From Elizabethkingia sp. YR214 (GTDB lineage: Bacteria > Bacteroidota > Bacteroidia > Flavobacteriales > Weeksellaceae): a stretch of 64,000 nt of DNA. Position 1 is the first letter of the stretch, and each line of letters opens with the position of its first letter. Below the pieces are notes generated by a model, which ran no database searches, was not told where the DNA came from, and saw only the letters and a program-made list of their open reading frames with translations. Shown in pieces: positions 26,483 to 35,754 of this stretch. A program made the translations under genes and the position numbers. The stretch lies in NCBI RefSeq assembly GCF_003058195.1, contig NZ_QBUH01000010.1, forward strand, positions 1-64,000. Reading direction: 5' to 3'.

Positions 26483-27430
26483 TTATCTGTTCAGAATTCT
26501 TTTTACAGCTTCTTTTACAGCTTCAGAATCAATTTTATATTTCTTCATTAGTTCTGCAGGTGTTGCAGATTCTCCGAAGCTATCGTTTACAGCAACAAAC
26601 TCTTGTGGAGTAGGTCTTCTTCTTGCAAGCATACCTGCAACAGACTCTCCTAAACCTCCAAGGTAGTTGTGCTCTTCAGCAGTAACAAGTTTACCTGTTT
26701 TTTCTACTGATTTCAGGATGATTTCTTCATCTAAAGGTTTAATTGTATGGATGTTGATTACCTCACAAGATATACCTTCTTTTTCTAACTCGTCAGCAGC
26801 AACAAGAGATTCCCATACTAGGTGACCTGTAGCTACGATAGTTACATCTTTACCTTCCTGTAGAAGAATTCCTTTACCAATTTCGAAAGGCATATCTTCC
26901 GGAATAAATACCGGAACAGTTGGTCTACCGAAACGAAGGTATACAGGACCTTCATAATCAGCAATAGCAATAGTTGCAGCCTTTGTCTGGTTGTAGTCAC
27001 ATGGGTTGATCACTACCATACCTGGTAACATTTTCATCATCCCGATGTCTTCTAAAACCTGGTGAGTAGCACCATCTTCTCCTAATGTAAGACCAGCATG
27101 CGAAGCACAGATTTTTACATTTTTCCCGGAGTAAGCAATAGACTGACGGATTTGATCATATACTCTGGATGTAGAGAAGTTAGCGAAAGTTCCGGTAAAA
27201 GGAATTTTTCCGTTAATTGTTAAACCAGCTGCAATACCCATCATGTTAGCTTCAGCAATACCTATCTGGAAGAATCTTTCCGGAGCTTTCTCGATGAATT
27301 TTTCCATCTTCAAAGAGCCGATAAGGTCAGCGCATAAAGCAACTACATTTGGGTTTTTATCTGCAAGTTCAGCAAGCCCTGCTCCAAAGCCTGAACGTGT
27401 ATCTTTTTTTTCTGTATAGGTGAATTTCAT
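26483..27430 (-). CDS. Transketolase C-terminal subunit
   Basis: 315 aa, the pyrimidine-binding and C-terminal domains of transketolase encoded as a separate chain (non-oxidative pentose phosphate pathway). Features are RSGFGAGLAELADKNPNVVALCADL near the N-terminus, the active-site stretch FFQIGIAEANMMGIAAGL, the DGATHQVLEDIGMMK loop, and the C-terminal transketolase_C domain (KDVTIVATGHLVWESL...). It starts 17 nt after the N-terminal subunit gene; together they make the full enzyme. Split transketolases are usual in several Bacteroidota. Confidence 0.92.
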   Translation of the reverse strand: MKFTYTEKKDTRSGFGAGLAELADKNPNVVALCADLIGSLKMEKFIEKAPERFFQIGIAEANMMGIAAGLTINGKIPFTGTFANFSTSRVYDQIRQSIAYSGKNVKICASHAGLTLGEDGATHQVLEDIGMMKMLPGMVVINPCDYNQTKAATIAIADYEGPVYLRFGRPTVPVFIPEDMPFEIGKGILLQEGKDVTIVATGHLVWESLVAADELEKEGISCEVINIHTIKPLDEEIILKSVEKTGKLVTAEEHNYLGGLGESVAGMLARRRPTPQEFVAVNDSFGESATPAELMKKYKIDSEAVKEAVKRILNR

Positions 27431-27447
27431 TTTTTTGTTTTGAAGAA

Positions 27448-28299
27448 TTAATAGTCTGCTACCTCGTCTAATTGTAACTGATCCAAAGCTTTGCCTAGTT
27501 GCTCATCATTAGGAGCTTTTCCATGCCATGCGTGTGATCCCATCATATAGTCTACTCCGTAACCCATTTCCGTATGCAAAATAATAACAACAGGTTTTCC
27601 TTTTCCTGTTTCTTCTTTTGCTCTGCCCAGGATTCCGATTACTGACTCCAGGTTGTTACCGTTTTTCTCTTCCAGAACTTCCCATCCGAAAGCTTCTAAC
27701 TTAGCATGAAGATTACCAAGGCTTAATACATCATCTGTATCACCATCAATTTGTCTTCCATTATAATCTATTGTAGCAATAATATTATCTACTTTCTTAG
27801 CAGCAGCATACATGAAAGCTTCCCATACCTGTCCTTCCTGAAGCTCACCATCTCCGTGCAATGTATATACAAGAGCTTTATCACCATCTAATTTCTTACC
27901 CTGTGCAGCACCAAGAGCAACAGAAAGCCCCTGTCCTAATGAACCGGAAGCAATTCTGATACCTGGCAAACCTTCATGAGTTGTTGGGTGGCCCTGTAAT
28001 CTTGAATTTAATTTTCTGAAAGTATTCAGCTCTTCAACAGGGAAGAAGTCGAATCTTGCTAGTGTACTATAATATACAGGAGAAATATGTCCGTTGGACA
28101 AAAAGAAAAGATCTTCTCCTTTCCCTTCCATAGTAAATGGTAACTTGTAATTCATCACTTTACCGTATAATGCAGTAAAAAACTCAGTACAACCTAAAGA
28201 ACCTCCAGGGTGGCCACTGTTTACAGCATGAACCATACGTACAATATCTCGGCGGATTTGTGTAGCGATGTTGCTTAATTCATCAATACTCTTAGTCAT
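27448..28299 (-). CDS. Transketolase N-terminal (ThDP-binding) subunit
   Basis: 283 aa carrying the thiamine-diphosphate-binding half of transketolase. The motif GDGELQEGQVWEAFMYAA and the following NGRQIDGDTDD form the GDG(x)nN metal/ThDP signature; HAVNSGHPGGSLG and HGKAPNDEQ supply substrate-site residues. Together with the downstream C-terminal subunit it forms an alpha2beta2-type enzyme. A TATTTTTG element lies about 19 nt upstream of the ATG. Confidence 0.92.
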   Translation of the reverse strand: MTKSIDELSNIATQIRRDIVRMVHAVNSGHPGGSLGCTEFFTALYGKVMNYKLPFTMEGKGEDLFFLSNGHISPVYYSTLARFDFFPVEELNTFRKLNSRLQGHPTTHEGLPGIRIASGSLGQGLSVALGAAQGKKLDGDKALVYTLHGDGELQEGQVWEAFMYAAAKKVDNIIATIDYNGRQIDGDTDDVLSLGNLHAKLEAFGWEVLEEKNGNNLESVIGILGRAKEETGKGKPVVIILHTEMGYGVDYMMGSHAWHGKAPNDEQLGKALDQLQLDEVADY

Positions 28300-28318
28300 A
28301 ATTAAATTTATTTCCGAG

Positions 28319-28326
28319 CAAAAATA
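28319..28326 (-). promoter_or_regulatory. -7 element of the transketolase operon
   Basis: TATTTTTG on the minus strand matches TAnnTTTG and gives a leader of about 15 nt. Confidence 0.42.
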
Positions 28327-28356
28327 AGGAAATTATATGGTTTTTGAGGAATGAGA

Positions 28357-28980
28357 TTAGTCGTCTTCGATTTTTATTTTTCCAATATTTGCAGCTTTAT
28401 ATCCTATAGTCTGTATACAAGCCTTACCTGTACAATGATAAGCCTGAAGAGATTTGTCCTTTATGCTTCCTATTATAATATAAGGGATACGTTGTGATTG
28501 TTCGTCCAAATGTATACCAGCGAGAATAAAACGATCATTGTCTACCCATGCAGCATCATCTATCCATGCCGAGGATCCCATAAAGTAGATCCGGGAACTT
28601 TTGTGATTTTGCATATTGCCAAGGTCTACCTGAGAGTCTATGTCGTATGCTGCTATATACTTCTTTTTCTTTTCATCATAATAAACAGATGAACTGTACA
28701 AATCGATAAAATGTTTTTTATCCGGAGAGAAAATCAGCAGATCTTTATAGTTTTTCACGAATGCGGTAAATTCTCTGACAGGCTGATCTTCCTGAGAAAT
28801 ATTATCAAATCCGAAATTATTATGTGCTTTGAAATTTTGAACAGAAAACTCGGGAATAGAGGCTTTCCATGTTTTGAGTTGCTGGTCGAATAGCTTCCGG
28901 AAATCAGATAAATCCTGCGGTGCTTTTTGTGCAAAAACAAAAGAACTTAGTAGTACAAAAATAATCAGGTAATTTTTCAT
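28357..28980 (-). CDS. Secreted protein of unknown function
   Basis: 207 aa with a signal peptide (MKNYLIIFVLLSSFVFAQ, cleavage after about residue 17). The mature part has beta-propeller-like short strands (DLLIFSPDKKHFIDLYSS, SAWIDDAAWVDNDRFILAG) and two cysteines near the end (HCTGKACIQ) that could form a disulfide. I do not recognise a family. It is divergent from the PNGase F gene and shares a 176-bp promoter region with it. Confidence 0.6.
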   Translation of the reverse strand: MKNYLIIFVLLSSFVFAQKAPQDLSDFRKLFDQQLKTWKASIPEFSVQNFKAHNNFGFDNISQEDQPVREFTAFVKNYKDLLIFSPDKKHFIDLYSSSVYYDEKKKKYIAAYDIDSQVDLGNMQNHKSSRIYFMGSSAWIDDAAWVDNDRFILAGIHLDEQSQRIPYIIIGSIKDKSLQAYHCTGKACIQTIGYKAANIGKIKIEDD

Positions 28981-29156
28981 TCATATATGTTTATCTAAAA
29001 GTAATAAAAATAGAAAATCTGTACTGAGTATTGCAGAGGTTTTATAATTTGGATAATTAAAAATGAATCTTTGTTAATAAATTGGGGTTTAATTTGACTT
29101 TTAAAACCATTTATTAAATAAATACAATATATTCGTATAACAAATCGCAATAAATT

Positions 29157-30221
29157 ATGAAAAAACTATTAATTTTTAGTGTATCTGCTTACTTGATGGC
29201 AGGTATCATTTCGTGTAAAGGTGTAGACAGTGCAACACCTGTAACAGAAGATCACTTAGCTCTGAATGCAGTAAATGCCCAGGTGGATAATACTGTAAAT
29301 ATTAAAACATTCGACAAAGTAAAAAATGCTTTTGGTGACGGACTTTCCCAAAGTGCTGAAGGAGCCTTTACATTTCCGGCTGATGTAACAACAATAAAGA
29401 CGATTAAGATGTTTATTAAAAATGAATGTCCTAACAAGACTTGTGATGAGTGGGATCGTTATGCCAATGTTTATGTGAAAAATAAAACAACAGGGGAATG
29501 GTATGAAATAGGACGCTTTATTACTCCATATTGGGTGGGGACGGAAAAATTACCCCGCGGACTGGAAATAGACGTTACCGATTTCAAATCTTTACTGTCC
29601 GGAAATACAGAACTTAAAATTTATACGGAAACATGGCTGGCCAAAGGAAGAGAATACAGTGTAGATTTCGATTTTGTATATGGTACACCGGATTATAAAT
29701 ATTCAGCTGTCGTACCTGTAATCCAGTATAACAAATCATCTATTGACGGTGTTCCTTATGGTAAAGCACATACATTGGGTCTGAAAAAGAATATCCAGTT
29801 ACCAACAAACACGGAAAAAGCTTATCTTAGAACTACTATTTCCGGATGGGGACATGCTAAACCATACGATGCAGGAAGCAGAGGCTGTGCAGAATGGTGC
29901 TTCAGAACACATACTATAGCGATAAATAATGCGAATACTTTCCAACATCAGTTGGGTGCTTTAGGATGTTCAGCCAACCCTATTAATAATCAGAGTCCGG
30001 GAAATTGGGCTCCTGACAGGGCAGGGTGGTGTCCGGGAATGGCAGTACCAACACGTATAGATGTGCTGAATAACTCATTAGTGGGTGGTACTTTCAGTTA
30101 TGAATATAAGTTCCAGAACTGGACAAACAACGGAACCAATGGAGACGCTTTTTATGCAATTTCCAGTTTTGTAATTGCAAAAAGTAATACACCGATTACT
30201 ACCCCGGTAGTTACAAACTAA
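29157..30221 (+). CDS. Peptide-N-glycosidase F (PNGase F)
   Basis: 354 aa. Amidase that cleaves the bond between Asn and the innermost GlcNAc of N-glycans. The sequence is close to the E. meningoseptica precursor as I remember it: a 40-residue leader and a mature start at AQVDNTVNIK. The three known catalytic residues are conserved: mature Asp60 (Asp100, KTCDEWDRY), Glu118 (Glu158, TETW) and Glu206 (Glu246, GCAEWCFR). The enzyme folds as two eight-stranded sandwiches. The leader contains IISCKG, a possible lipobox, although the classical enzyme is secreted and processed further on. Monocistronic, with a strong terminator. Confidence 0.97.
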   Translation: MKKLLIFSVSAYLMAGIISCKGVDSATPVTEDHLALNAVNAQVDNTVNIKTFDKVKNAFGDGLSQSAEGAFTFPADVTTIKTIKMFIKNECPNKTCDEWDRYANVYVKNKTTGEWYEIGRFITPYWVGTEKLPRGLEIDVTDFKSLLSGNTELKIYTETWLAKGREYSVDFDFVYGTPDYKYSAVVPVIQYNKSSIDGVPYGKAHTLGLKKNIQLPTNTEKAYLRTTISGWGHAKPYDAGSRGCAEWCFRTHTIAINNANTFQHQLGALGCSANPINNQSPGNWAPDRAGWCPGMAVPTRIDVLNNSLVGGTFSYEYKFQNWTNNGTNGDAFYAISSFVIAKSNTPITTPVVTN

Positions 30222-30293
30222 AAAACAGAATATATTCATTTATAGATAAAACCGCCTTGGCAAGGAATCAATTACTTTTCGGGTACTTGAAAA

Positions 30294-30330
30294 ACACCCC
30301 GCAGATGAAAATCTGCGGGGTGTATGTTTT
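30294..30330 (+). terminator. Terminator of PNGase F
   Basis: A 13-bp perfect stem ACACCCCGCAGAT/ATCTGCGGGGTGT with a GAAA tetraloop, then ATGTTTTT. Confidence 0.88.
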
Positions 30331-30340
30331 TAGTAAGAAG

Positions 30341-30751
30341 TTACAGGTAAAGTTCCTCAGCTGATATTTCTATATCGTTTATGCTTGCATATCTTTTCTT
30401 CATCAGTCCGTTTTCATCAAACTCCCAGTTCTCATTTCCATAGGCACGAAACCATTTCCCTTCTTTATTTCTGTATTCATATTCAAATCTTACAGCGATC
30501 CGGTCTTCTGTATGAGCCCAATACTCTTTTTTCAGTTTATAATCCAGTTCATTTTCCCACTTCTGAGTAAGGAACTGTACAATTTCTTTTCGGCCGTTTA
30601 TAAACAAATGTCTGTTTCTCCACTCACTATCCGGAGTATAGGCTAATGATACTTTTTCAGGATCTTGTGAATTCCATGCATCTTCTGCCATTTGTATTTT
30701 TTGTTTCGCTGTTTCCAATGTGAATGGCGGTACAGGTAGTTTCTTTTCCAT
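30341..30751 (-). CDS. Nuclear transport factor 2-like protein (DUF1348)
   Basis: 136 aa of the SnoaL/NTF2-like fold, DUF1348 branch: [20 protein letters not shown], then [12 protein letters not shown] and [20 protein letters not shown], the usual signature. The fold is a small cone-shaped pocket; the substrate is unknown. It follows the TetR gene by 10 nt and is likely in the TetR-controlled unit. Confidence 0.85.
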   Translation of the reverse strand: MEKKLPVPPFTLETAKQKIQMAEDAWNSQDPEKVSLAYTPDSEWRNRHLFINGRKEIVQFLTQKWENELDYKLKKEYWAHTEDRIAVRFEYEYRNKEGKWFRAYGNENWEFDENGLMKKRYASINDIEISAEELYL

Positions 30752-30761
30752 TGTGTATATT

Positions 30762-31286
30762 TTAGATAAGGTTATTAATTATATTTTGTGAAGTTTTGAT
30801 CAATTCATTGGAACGAAATAACTGACTTTCTATAATAGAACTTTCAAACAAAAGGTAGATGTGGTCCGCCTTTACTTTATCATCAAGCTGAGCTCTAAAA
30901 AAGTTCCGGAGGTCCTGTTTATGCTTCTGGATTATTTGTAAAATAGCTGTTTTGTCTGTTGGAATTTCTGACAATAGATTGAGAAAACTGCATCCTCTGA
31001 AGTTCTCCTTTTCATTCATTGCTATTAAAAAATCGAATGTTGATAAAATATTTTGTGTAGGTTCCGAAGATTTTGAAACAAACTTTTGTAGTTCACCAAA
31101 CCAATAGTCGTGGCGGGAATTTAAAAATGCAGCACAGAGATCGTCCTTGGATTTAAAATGCTGATAAAAACTTGCCTTTGCAACCTTTGCTTCGCTGATG
31201 ATCTGATTAATTCCTGTACTGTTATATCCCTGCTGGTGAAATAATATTGTTGCTGTATCCAGAATCCGTTCACGAGGTGAATTCAT
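30762..31286 (-). CDS. TetR/AcrR-family transcriptional repressor
   Basis: 174 aa. The N-terminal TetR HTH is textbook: [20 protein letters not shown], then [20 protein letters not shown]. The helical C-terminal domain binds an unknown ligand. It is co-transcribed with the DUF1348 gene. A palindrome over its own -33 element indicates autoregulation. Confidence 0.92.
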   Translation of the reverse strand: MNSPRERILDTATILFHQQGYNSTGINQIISEAKVAKASFYQHFKSKDDLCAAFLNSRHDYWFGELQKFVSKSSEPTQNILSTFDFLIAMNEKENFRGCSFLNLLSEIPTDKTAILQIIQKHKQDLRNFFRAQLDDKVKADHIYLLFESSIIESQLFRSNELIKTSQNIINNLI

Positions 31287-31305
31287 ATCTAATCATTTTG
31301 AACAA

Positions 31306-31336
31306 CAAATGTAGTTTAAATAAAATGAACAGACAA
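31306..31336 (-). promoter_or_regulatory. Promoter of the tetR-DUF1348 operon
   Basis: On the minus strand, TTG (31336-31334), a 20-bp spacer and TACATTTG (31313-31306) match the flavobacterial consensus. Confidence 0.55.
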
Positions 31337-31342
31337 GTCTGT
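31329..31342. promoter_or_regulatory. TetR operator palindrome
   Basis: ACAGAC-AA-GTCTGT is a perfect two-fold palindrome with a 2-bp centre. It covers the -33 TTG of the tetR promoter, an ideal position for repression by the TetR protein. Confidence 0.6.
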
Positions 31343-31390
31343 CTATTTATTTTGTAAACTTTTTTAATCCCAAGATTTCAGGCTATTCTA

Positions 31391-32683
31391 TTAAACTATT
31401 GAATTCAGAAGGCTGGCCAGATTTGCTGTAAGATTTTTTCTGGAAAACTGCATCAGGTTTTCAGAATTCTGATTAACAGTATTATTCTTCCAGTTGTTAT
31501 AATTTTGGAGAACAAACGATCTTATAGCTTCATGATCTTGGTAGGTAAAGTGATTACCTGCTTTAGTTTCATTAAGGATTTTTTCGACATCTGCCTTTTC
31601 CGGTCCTACAGAGAGAATAGGATTTTGTGTAGCCAGGTATTCAAATATTTTCCCCGGAATAATTCCGGCCGATTCTTGTTTCGGGAAATTGGTAATAAGC
31701 AGCATATCTGCATTTTCCATTTCCTTTACGGATTGTTCATGTGGAATATATCCAACAAGGTTCAGGTTATCTTTTAAGGGAGAACTTTGTAGATTTTCTA
31801 ATATAATATCATCCACACGTCCTACAAATCGGAGTTCAAAATTTTGTGCAAAATCAGAATCTTCCTGAACGATATCGGATAAAACTTTCCATAGATTTTC
31901 AGGATTTCTTAGCTGTTCCAAAACACCGATATATGACAGTGTGAACTTTGAGTTTTTAACGGACTTTTTATTGAGCTCTTCTTTATCAAATCCATTAGTA
32001 ATACAAGCAGAGTTAGCACCAGCTTTTCTAAAGTTTTCAGCATCGCCATAGCTGGTAGCCAGAGTAATATCAGCAGTCTGAAAAACTTCTTTTTCCAGTT
32101 TTCGGTGCTTCTGATCGGCCCATGGGGTAAGCTTCAGGTGTTTGTAATACGAAATTTCGGTCCAGGGATCACGAAAGTCTGCAATCCATTTAATAGCCGG
32201 AAAGTATTTTTTCAGACCTTTTCCTATCAAGTGTAGACTATGAGGAGGGCCTGTCGTTACAATAACATCTACAGGATTGGTTTCAAGGTATTTTTTCAGA
32301 AAAGAAATTGATGGATTAACCCAAAATTTTCGGGCATCCGGAATAAAGAAATTCCCACGAACAAAAATAGAAAGCTTAGATTTCCACGACTGGTTTTTTC
32401 CTACATCGAATTGTCCTGCTTTAAATTTTTTATTCTTCTTATTTAGCTTTTCAGCAAGCTGATAAGGCTCCCAGATTTTGTTCTGTATAATCTGTATATT
32501 CTTTGGAACATCTTTTACCAGACTTTCATCCAGTAAAGGATAAGACGGATTCTCCGGTGTATAAATAATGGGCTCCCAGTTGTTCTCCGGAAGATATTTG
32601 GCAAACTTTAGCCAACGTTGTACACCAGGTCCACCCGCAGGAGGCCAGTAATAAGTAATGATAAGAATTTTTTTCTGCTTCAT
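31391..32683 (-). CDS. Glycosyltransferase family 4-like protein
   Basis: 430 aa GT-B fold glycosyltransferase. The N-terminal ILIITYYWPPAGGPGVQRW is the typical acceptor-domain start with the Gly-rich loop. The donor domain shows a late LITNFPKQESAGIIPGKIFE with a Glu implicated in nucleotide-sugar binding and IPHEQSVKEMENADML. It probably adds sugars to a cell-surface glycan or lipid; donor and acceptor are unknown. It is separated from the YfhO-type gene upstream by a long palindromic repeat. Confidence 0.83.
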   Translation of the reverse strand: MKQKKILIITYYWPPAGGPGVQRWLKFAKYLPENNWEPIIYTPENPSYPLLDESLVKDVPKNIQIIQNKIWEPYQLAEKLNKKNKKFKAGQFDVGKNQSWKSKLSIFVRGNFFIPDARKFWVNPSISFLKKYLETNPVDVIVTTGPPHSLHLIGKGLKKYFPAIKWIADFRDPWTEISYYKHLKLTPWADQKHRKLEKEVFQTADITLATSYGDAENFRKAGANSACITNGFDKEELNKKSVKNSKFTLSYIGVLEQLRNPENLWKVLSDIVQEDSDFAQNFELRFVGRVDDIILENLQSSPLKDNLNLVGYIPHEQSVKEMENADMLLITNFPKQESAGIIPGKIFEYLATQNPILSVGPEKADVEKILNETKAGNHFTYQDHEAIRSFVLQNYNNWKNNTVNQNSENLMQFSRKNLTANLASLLNSIV

Positions 32684-32740
32684 AATTTTAACCGCATAAG
32701 TGGCAAAATAAAAAGTATATACTCAGAGCCTGAATTTATT

Positions 32741-32879
32741 AACCACATAGAATCATAGTTTTTATAATGTAAATGAAGGTGTCCCAGACACTAATTTAGA
32801 GTACATAGCTAATGTGTAAAACTCATTTTCTGTGTAAACTTTCATTTATCCAATAACCTGACTATGTATCTATGTGGTT
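32741..32879. repeat. 139-bp imperfect palindromic repeat (MITE-like)
   Basis: Outer arms AACCACATAGAATCATAGT (32741-32759) and ACTATGTATCTATGTGGTT (32861-32879) pair at 17 of 19 positions. Inner arms TAAATGAAGGT (32770-32780) and ACTTTCATTTA (32838-32848) pair at 10 of 11. There is no coding capacity. It resembles the CTATGTGGTT-type interspersed repeats I recall from Chryseobacterium-like genomes. Confidence 0.6.
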
Positions 32880-32908
32880 TATTAAAATTTAAATATACCT
32901 ATAATGGT

Positions 32909-35440
32909 TTATTTTTCACTTTTGGTAGTTTGTTGTTCTTTACGCTGATAAAACCAAAATCCTAGTGCAGCTAATAAAATGAATAAACCTGCTGAGGCCA
33001 GTGAAATAGTTTTTCCTTTCTGGATAACTTCCGGTTCAAAAGCCATTCTGATCTCATGCTTTCCGGCAGGAACATGAACTGCACGTAGAAGATAATCTGC
33101 TTTTATATAGTCAGTTTCCTTTCCGTCGATATAGAATTTCCATCCATGTGGATAATAGATCTCAGACATTACTGCTAACTGAGGAGTTGCAGATGAGGTT
33201 TGGTATACAATCTCGTTTGGCTGGTATGTTTTAACCGTAATCTTTGCAGCAGGATCAGCCTGAAGAGTTTTTCCGTTAAGATACTTCTCATCTTCTTTTC
33301 CGACAACAGCCACCTTTTTATTATCAACTTTAGAAATAAGATCAATTTCTTCGTTTGGAGTACCAGCTATTTTTACTTCACTTACAAACCATGCAGGTCC
33401 GTTCGCAAATGGGTTTTCTTTTGGTTGTATTCCCGTTTTATCTGCTACTAATACATATTTGGTATTAAGCATATTCAGGATATTCGGATCTCCGCCACCA
33501 TTGAAATATTTGTTGATAAGGTCGTCGTAACGTCTAAGTTTTGCCGCACTATAGCCACCTACAGAACTTACGAAGTATGAAGTATTTGTTTCATTGAACG
33601 GCCCTAATAAGGTATTGAAAACTCTGTAATGACTTTTATCTGCTTTAGCAATACTTTCCAAAGCCTGATTAACAGGAGCCTGTTGTAAAAGTCCTTCGAT
33701 ATAAGAATTACCATTGGATTTTGCCAGATAGCTTTCAGAAGCTTCAGTAATAAATGGATTTCTTGCGAACATTTTATCCGCAAAATTATCATTGTTCAGG
33801 TAGCGTTTGTTTACAGTCCAAAGGTCAAATAAACTGACCACACCGATAATAATTAATGCGATATTCTGATTCAGTTTTTGTTTCATTACCATAAACATAG
33901 CTCCAGCTGTAATCAACACATATAATATTGCTTTTATAGCATCGGTACGGAACATGGAATATCTTTCACCAACTAAATAATCAAGAAGGTATGACGGTAA
34001 ATACTGTCCTTCTAAATCTGTATGTAACCCAAGAATGGTTTTACCAAAAAGAATTAAAATTAATGTGATCCCTACAACACTTCCCGTAGTGTAGGTAAGA
34101 ACTTTCTGTTTATATTCAGCTGTTAACTTTTCATCTGTAAAGAAACGGTATAGTCCGATAATAGCAATAAAAGGGAAGAGTAATTCCACTACAACCAGAA
34201 TTGAAGACGGAGCTCTGAATTTATTATATACTGGTACATAGTCTATAAATAAATCTGTTAATGGCATAAAGTTGCTTCCCCATGCCAACATAATGGTCAG
34301 CACTGATGCACCAAGAATCCACCATCTGTATTTAGGCCAAGCAAAGAAAAAGCCTAGTATAGCCAAAAATACCACTACAGCACCCTGATATGCGGGTCCT
34401 GAGGTTCCTGGTTGATCTCCCCAGTAAGTAAGACTTCCGGTAAGACCTTTCATCATATTATTAACCTCTTCCTGAGAGGTTGCATTTTCCTGTACCAGTT
34501 GTTGAAGTTTTTCGGTCATTTTATCACTTCCTTCTTCCTGACTGGCGCCACCCATCAATCTTGGGATAAACAGGTTTAGCGTTTCAGTGACTCCGTAGCT
34601 CCACATGGTAATGCTTTCTTTGTCCATACCCTGTATATCTTTCTGTCCACCAGAAGATTTCAGAATTTGTTTGCCACGGACAGTTTCTTTAACGTATTCA
34701 GCATTGGAAAGCATTCTCTGGCTGTTCATGCCTAAACCTAATACCATAGCAATCCCCACAACAGCTGTGGAAATAAAGAAATGTTTATAGTCCTTAGTCT
34801 TCAGAATAGCACGAAGGAGTTCCGAAAGGAAAAAGAAACCCAAAGCGATAAAAAGATAATAGGTCATCTGCGGGTGATTGGCCATGATTTGTAATGCCAT
34901 AAACAAAGTTGTGGCTACAAATCCCCAGAAGTAATTTCTTCGGATATACACCAGAAGAATAGAGGCTACTAAAGGCGCAAAGTAGGCTATTGTATGTACC
35001 TTACCATTATGCCCTGCAGCTATAATAATACAGAAATAAGTAGAAAGTCCAAAGAATGTAGCCCCCAGAAGAGCATACTTCCAGTTGCGCAGTGCAACCA
35101 TTCCCAAAAAGAAAAAGCCTGAAAAAAGCAGAAACAGATAATTGGCAGGTTTTGGCAGAAACATCAGTAGATCATCTACTTTTTTTACGATGTCTCCACT
35201 GAACTTTGCACCTGTCTGATAGGTAGGCATACCTCCAAACATAGCATCACTCCAGTAGGTTTCGTTGCCTGTTTTAGCACGGTATTCCAGCATTTCCTGT
35301 GCACCACCTCTGTAGTGAACAATATCAGGCTGGATAAGCTCTTTACCTGTTAAAATAGGATTGGCATAGAATACAGCCATTAGTATAAATAATACTAGGC
35401 TGATACCAATAAAAATACTATTCCTGTTGCTTATTTTCAT
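32909..35440 (-). CDS. YfhO-family polytopic membrane protein
   Basis: 843 aa, GT-C-like membrane protein of the YfhO/DUF6044 type. About a dozen hydrophobic segments span residues about 10-540, starting MKISNRNSIFIGISLVLFIL. A periplasmic C-terminal domain (QLAVMSEIYYPHGWKFYIDG, typical YfhO) precedes a last membrane helix and a cytoplasmic KEQQTTKSEK tail. Relatives act in lipid-linked glycosylation of cell-envelope polymers. It is upstream of the glycosyltransferase on the same strand. The exact substrate is unknown. Confidence 0.85.
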   Translation of the reverse strand: MKISNRNSIFIGISLVLFILMAVFYANPILTGKELIQPDIVHYRGGAQEMLEYRAKTGNETYWSDAMFGGMPTYQTGAKFSGDIVKKVDDLLMFLPKPANYLFLLFSGFFFLGMVALRNWKYALLGATFFGLSTYFCIIIAAGHNGKVHTIAYFAPLVASILLVYIRRNYFWGFVATTLFMALQIMANHPQMTYYLFIALGFFFLSELLRAILKTKDYKHFFISTAVVGIAMVLGLGMNSQRMLSNAEYVKETVRGKQILKSSGGQKDIQGMDKESITMWSYGVTETLNLFIPRLMGGASQEEGSDKMTEKLQQLVQENATSQEEVNNMMKGLTGSLTYWGDQPGTSGPAYQGAVVVFLAILGFFFAWPKYRWWILGASVLTIMLAWGSNFMPLTDLFIDYVPVYNKFRAPSSILVVVELLFPFIAIIGLYRFFTDEKLTAEYKQKVLTYTTGSVVGITLILILFGKTILGLHTDLEGQYLPSYLLDYLVGERYSMFRTDAIKAILYVLITAGAMFMVMKQKLNQNIALIIIGVVSLFDLWTVNKRYLNNDNFADKMFARNPFITEASESYLAKSNGNSYIEGLLQQAPVNQALESIAKADKSHYRVFNTLLGPFNETNTSYFVSSVGGYSAAKLRRYDDLINKYFNGGGDPNILNMLNTKYVLVADKTGIQPKENPFANGPAWFVSEVKIAGTPNEEIDLISKVDNKKVAVVGKEDEKYLNGKTLQADPAAKITVKTYQPNEIVYQTSSATPQLAVMSEIYYPHGWKFYIDGKETDYIKADYLLRAVHVPAGKHEIRMAFEPEVIQKGKTISLASAGLFILLAALGFWFYQRKEQQTTKSEK

Positions 35441-35513
35441 TCGTATATTTTTGTTTATGGCTTTGCCACTGATTCTTTGTTTAATAGCACACTCATAATT
35501 TATCTGTTATAAA

Positions 35514-35744
35514 TTATTTACGTGTTTCATCTTTAATTTCTTCGTATTCTACAGTTTCTGCATCCCAGTTAAGATTTTGTTTGTCTTTTTGCTGAGACTG
35601 GTCTTCTTGTTTTTTTTGTTTTTCGGACGCTTGTTGTCCGGTCATTCCCTGATAGAATGGCTGAAAAAATATTCTTTTCAGTATATTCCATACAAAAAAG
35701 ATGATAATTACAATTAGAATGAATTCAAACAAATATTTGAACAT
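35514..35744 (-). CDS. DUF4834-family small membrane protein
   Basis: 76 aa: one N-terminal membrane helix (FKYLFEFILIVIIIFFVWNI) followed by a Gln/Lys-rich linker and an acidic tail (WDAETVEYEEIKDETRK). This is the DUF4834 pattern, known only from Bacteroidota. It follows the DUF6263 lipoprotein gene by 10 nt. Function unknown. Confidence 0.75.
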   Translation of the reverse strand: MFKYLFEFILIVIIIFFVWNILKRIFFQPFYQGMTGQQASEKQKKQEDQSQQKDKQNLNWDAETVEYEEIKDETRK

Positions 35745-35754
35745 TGCTTTTTGC

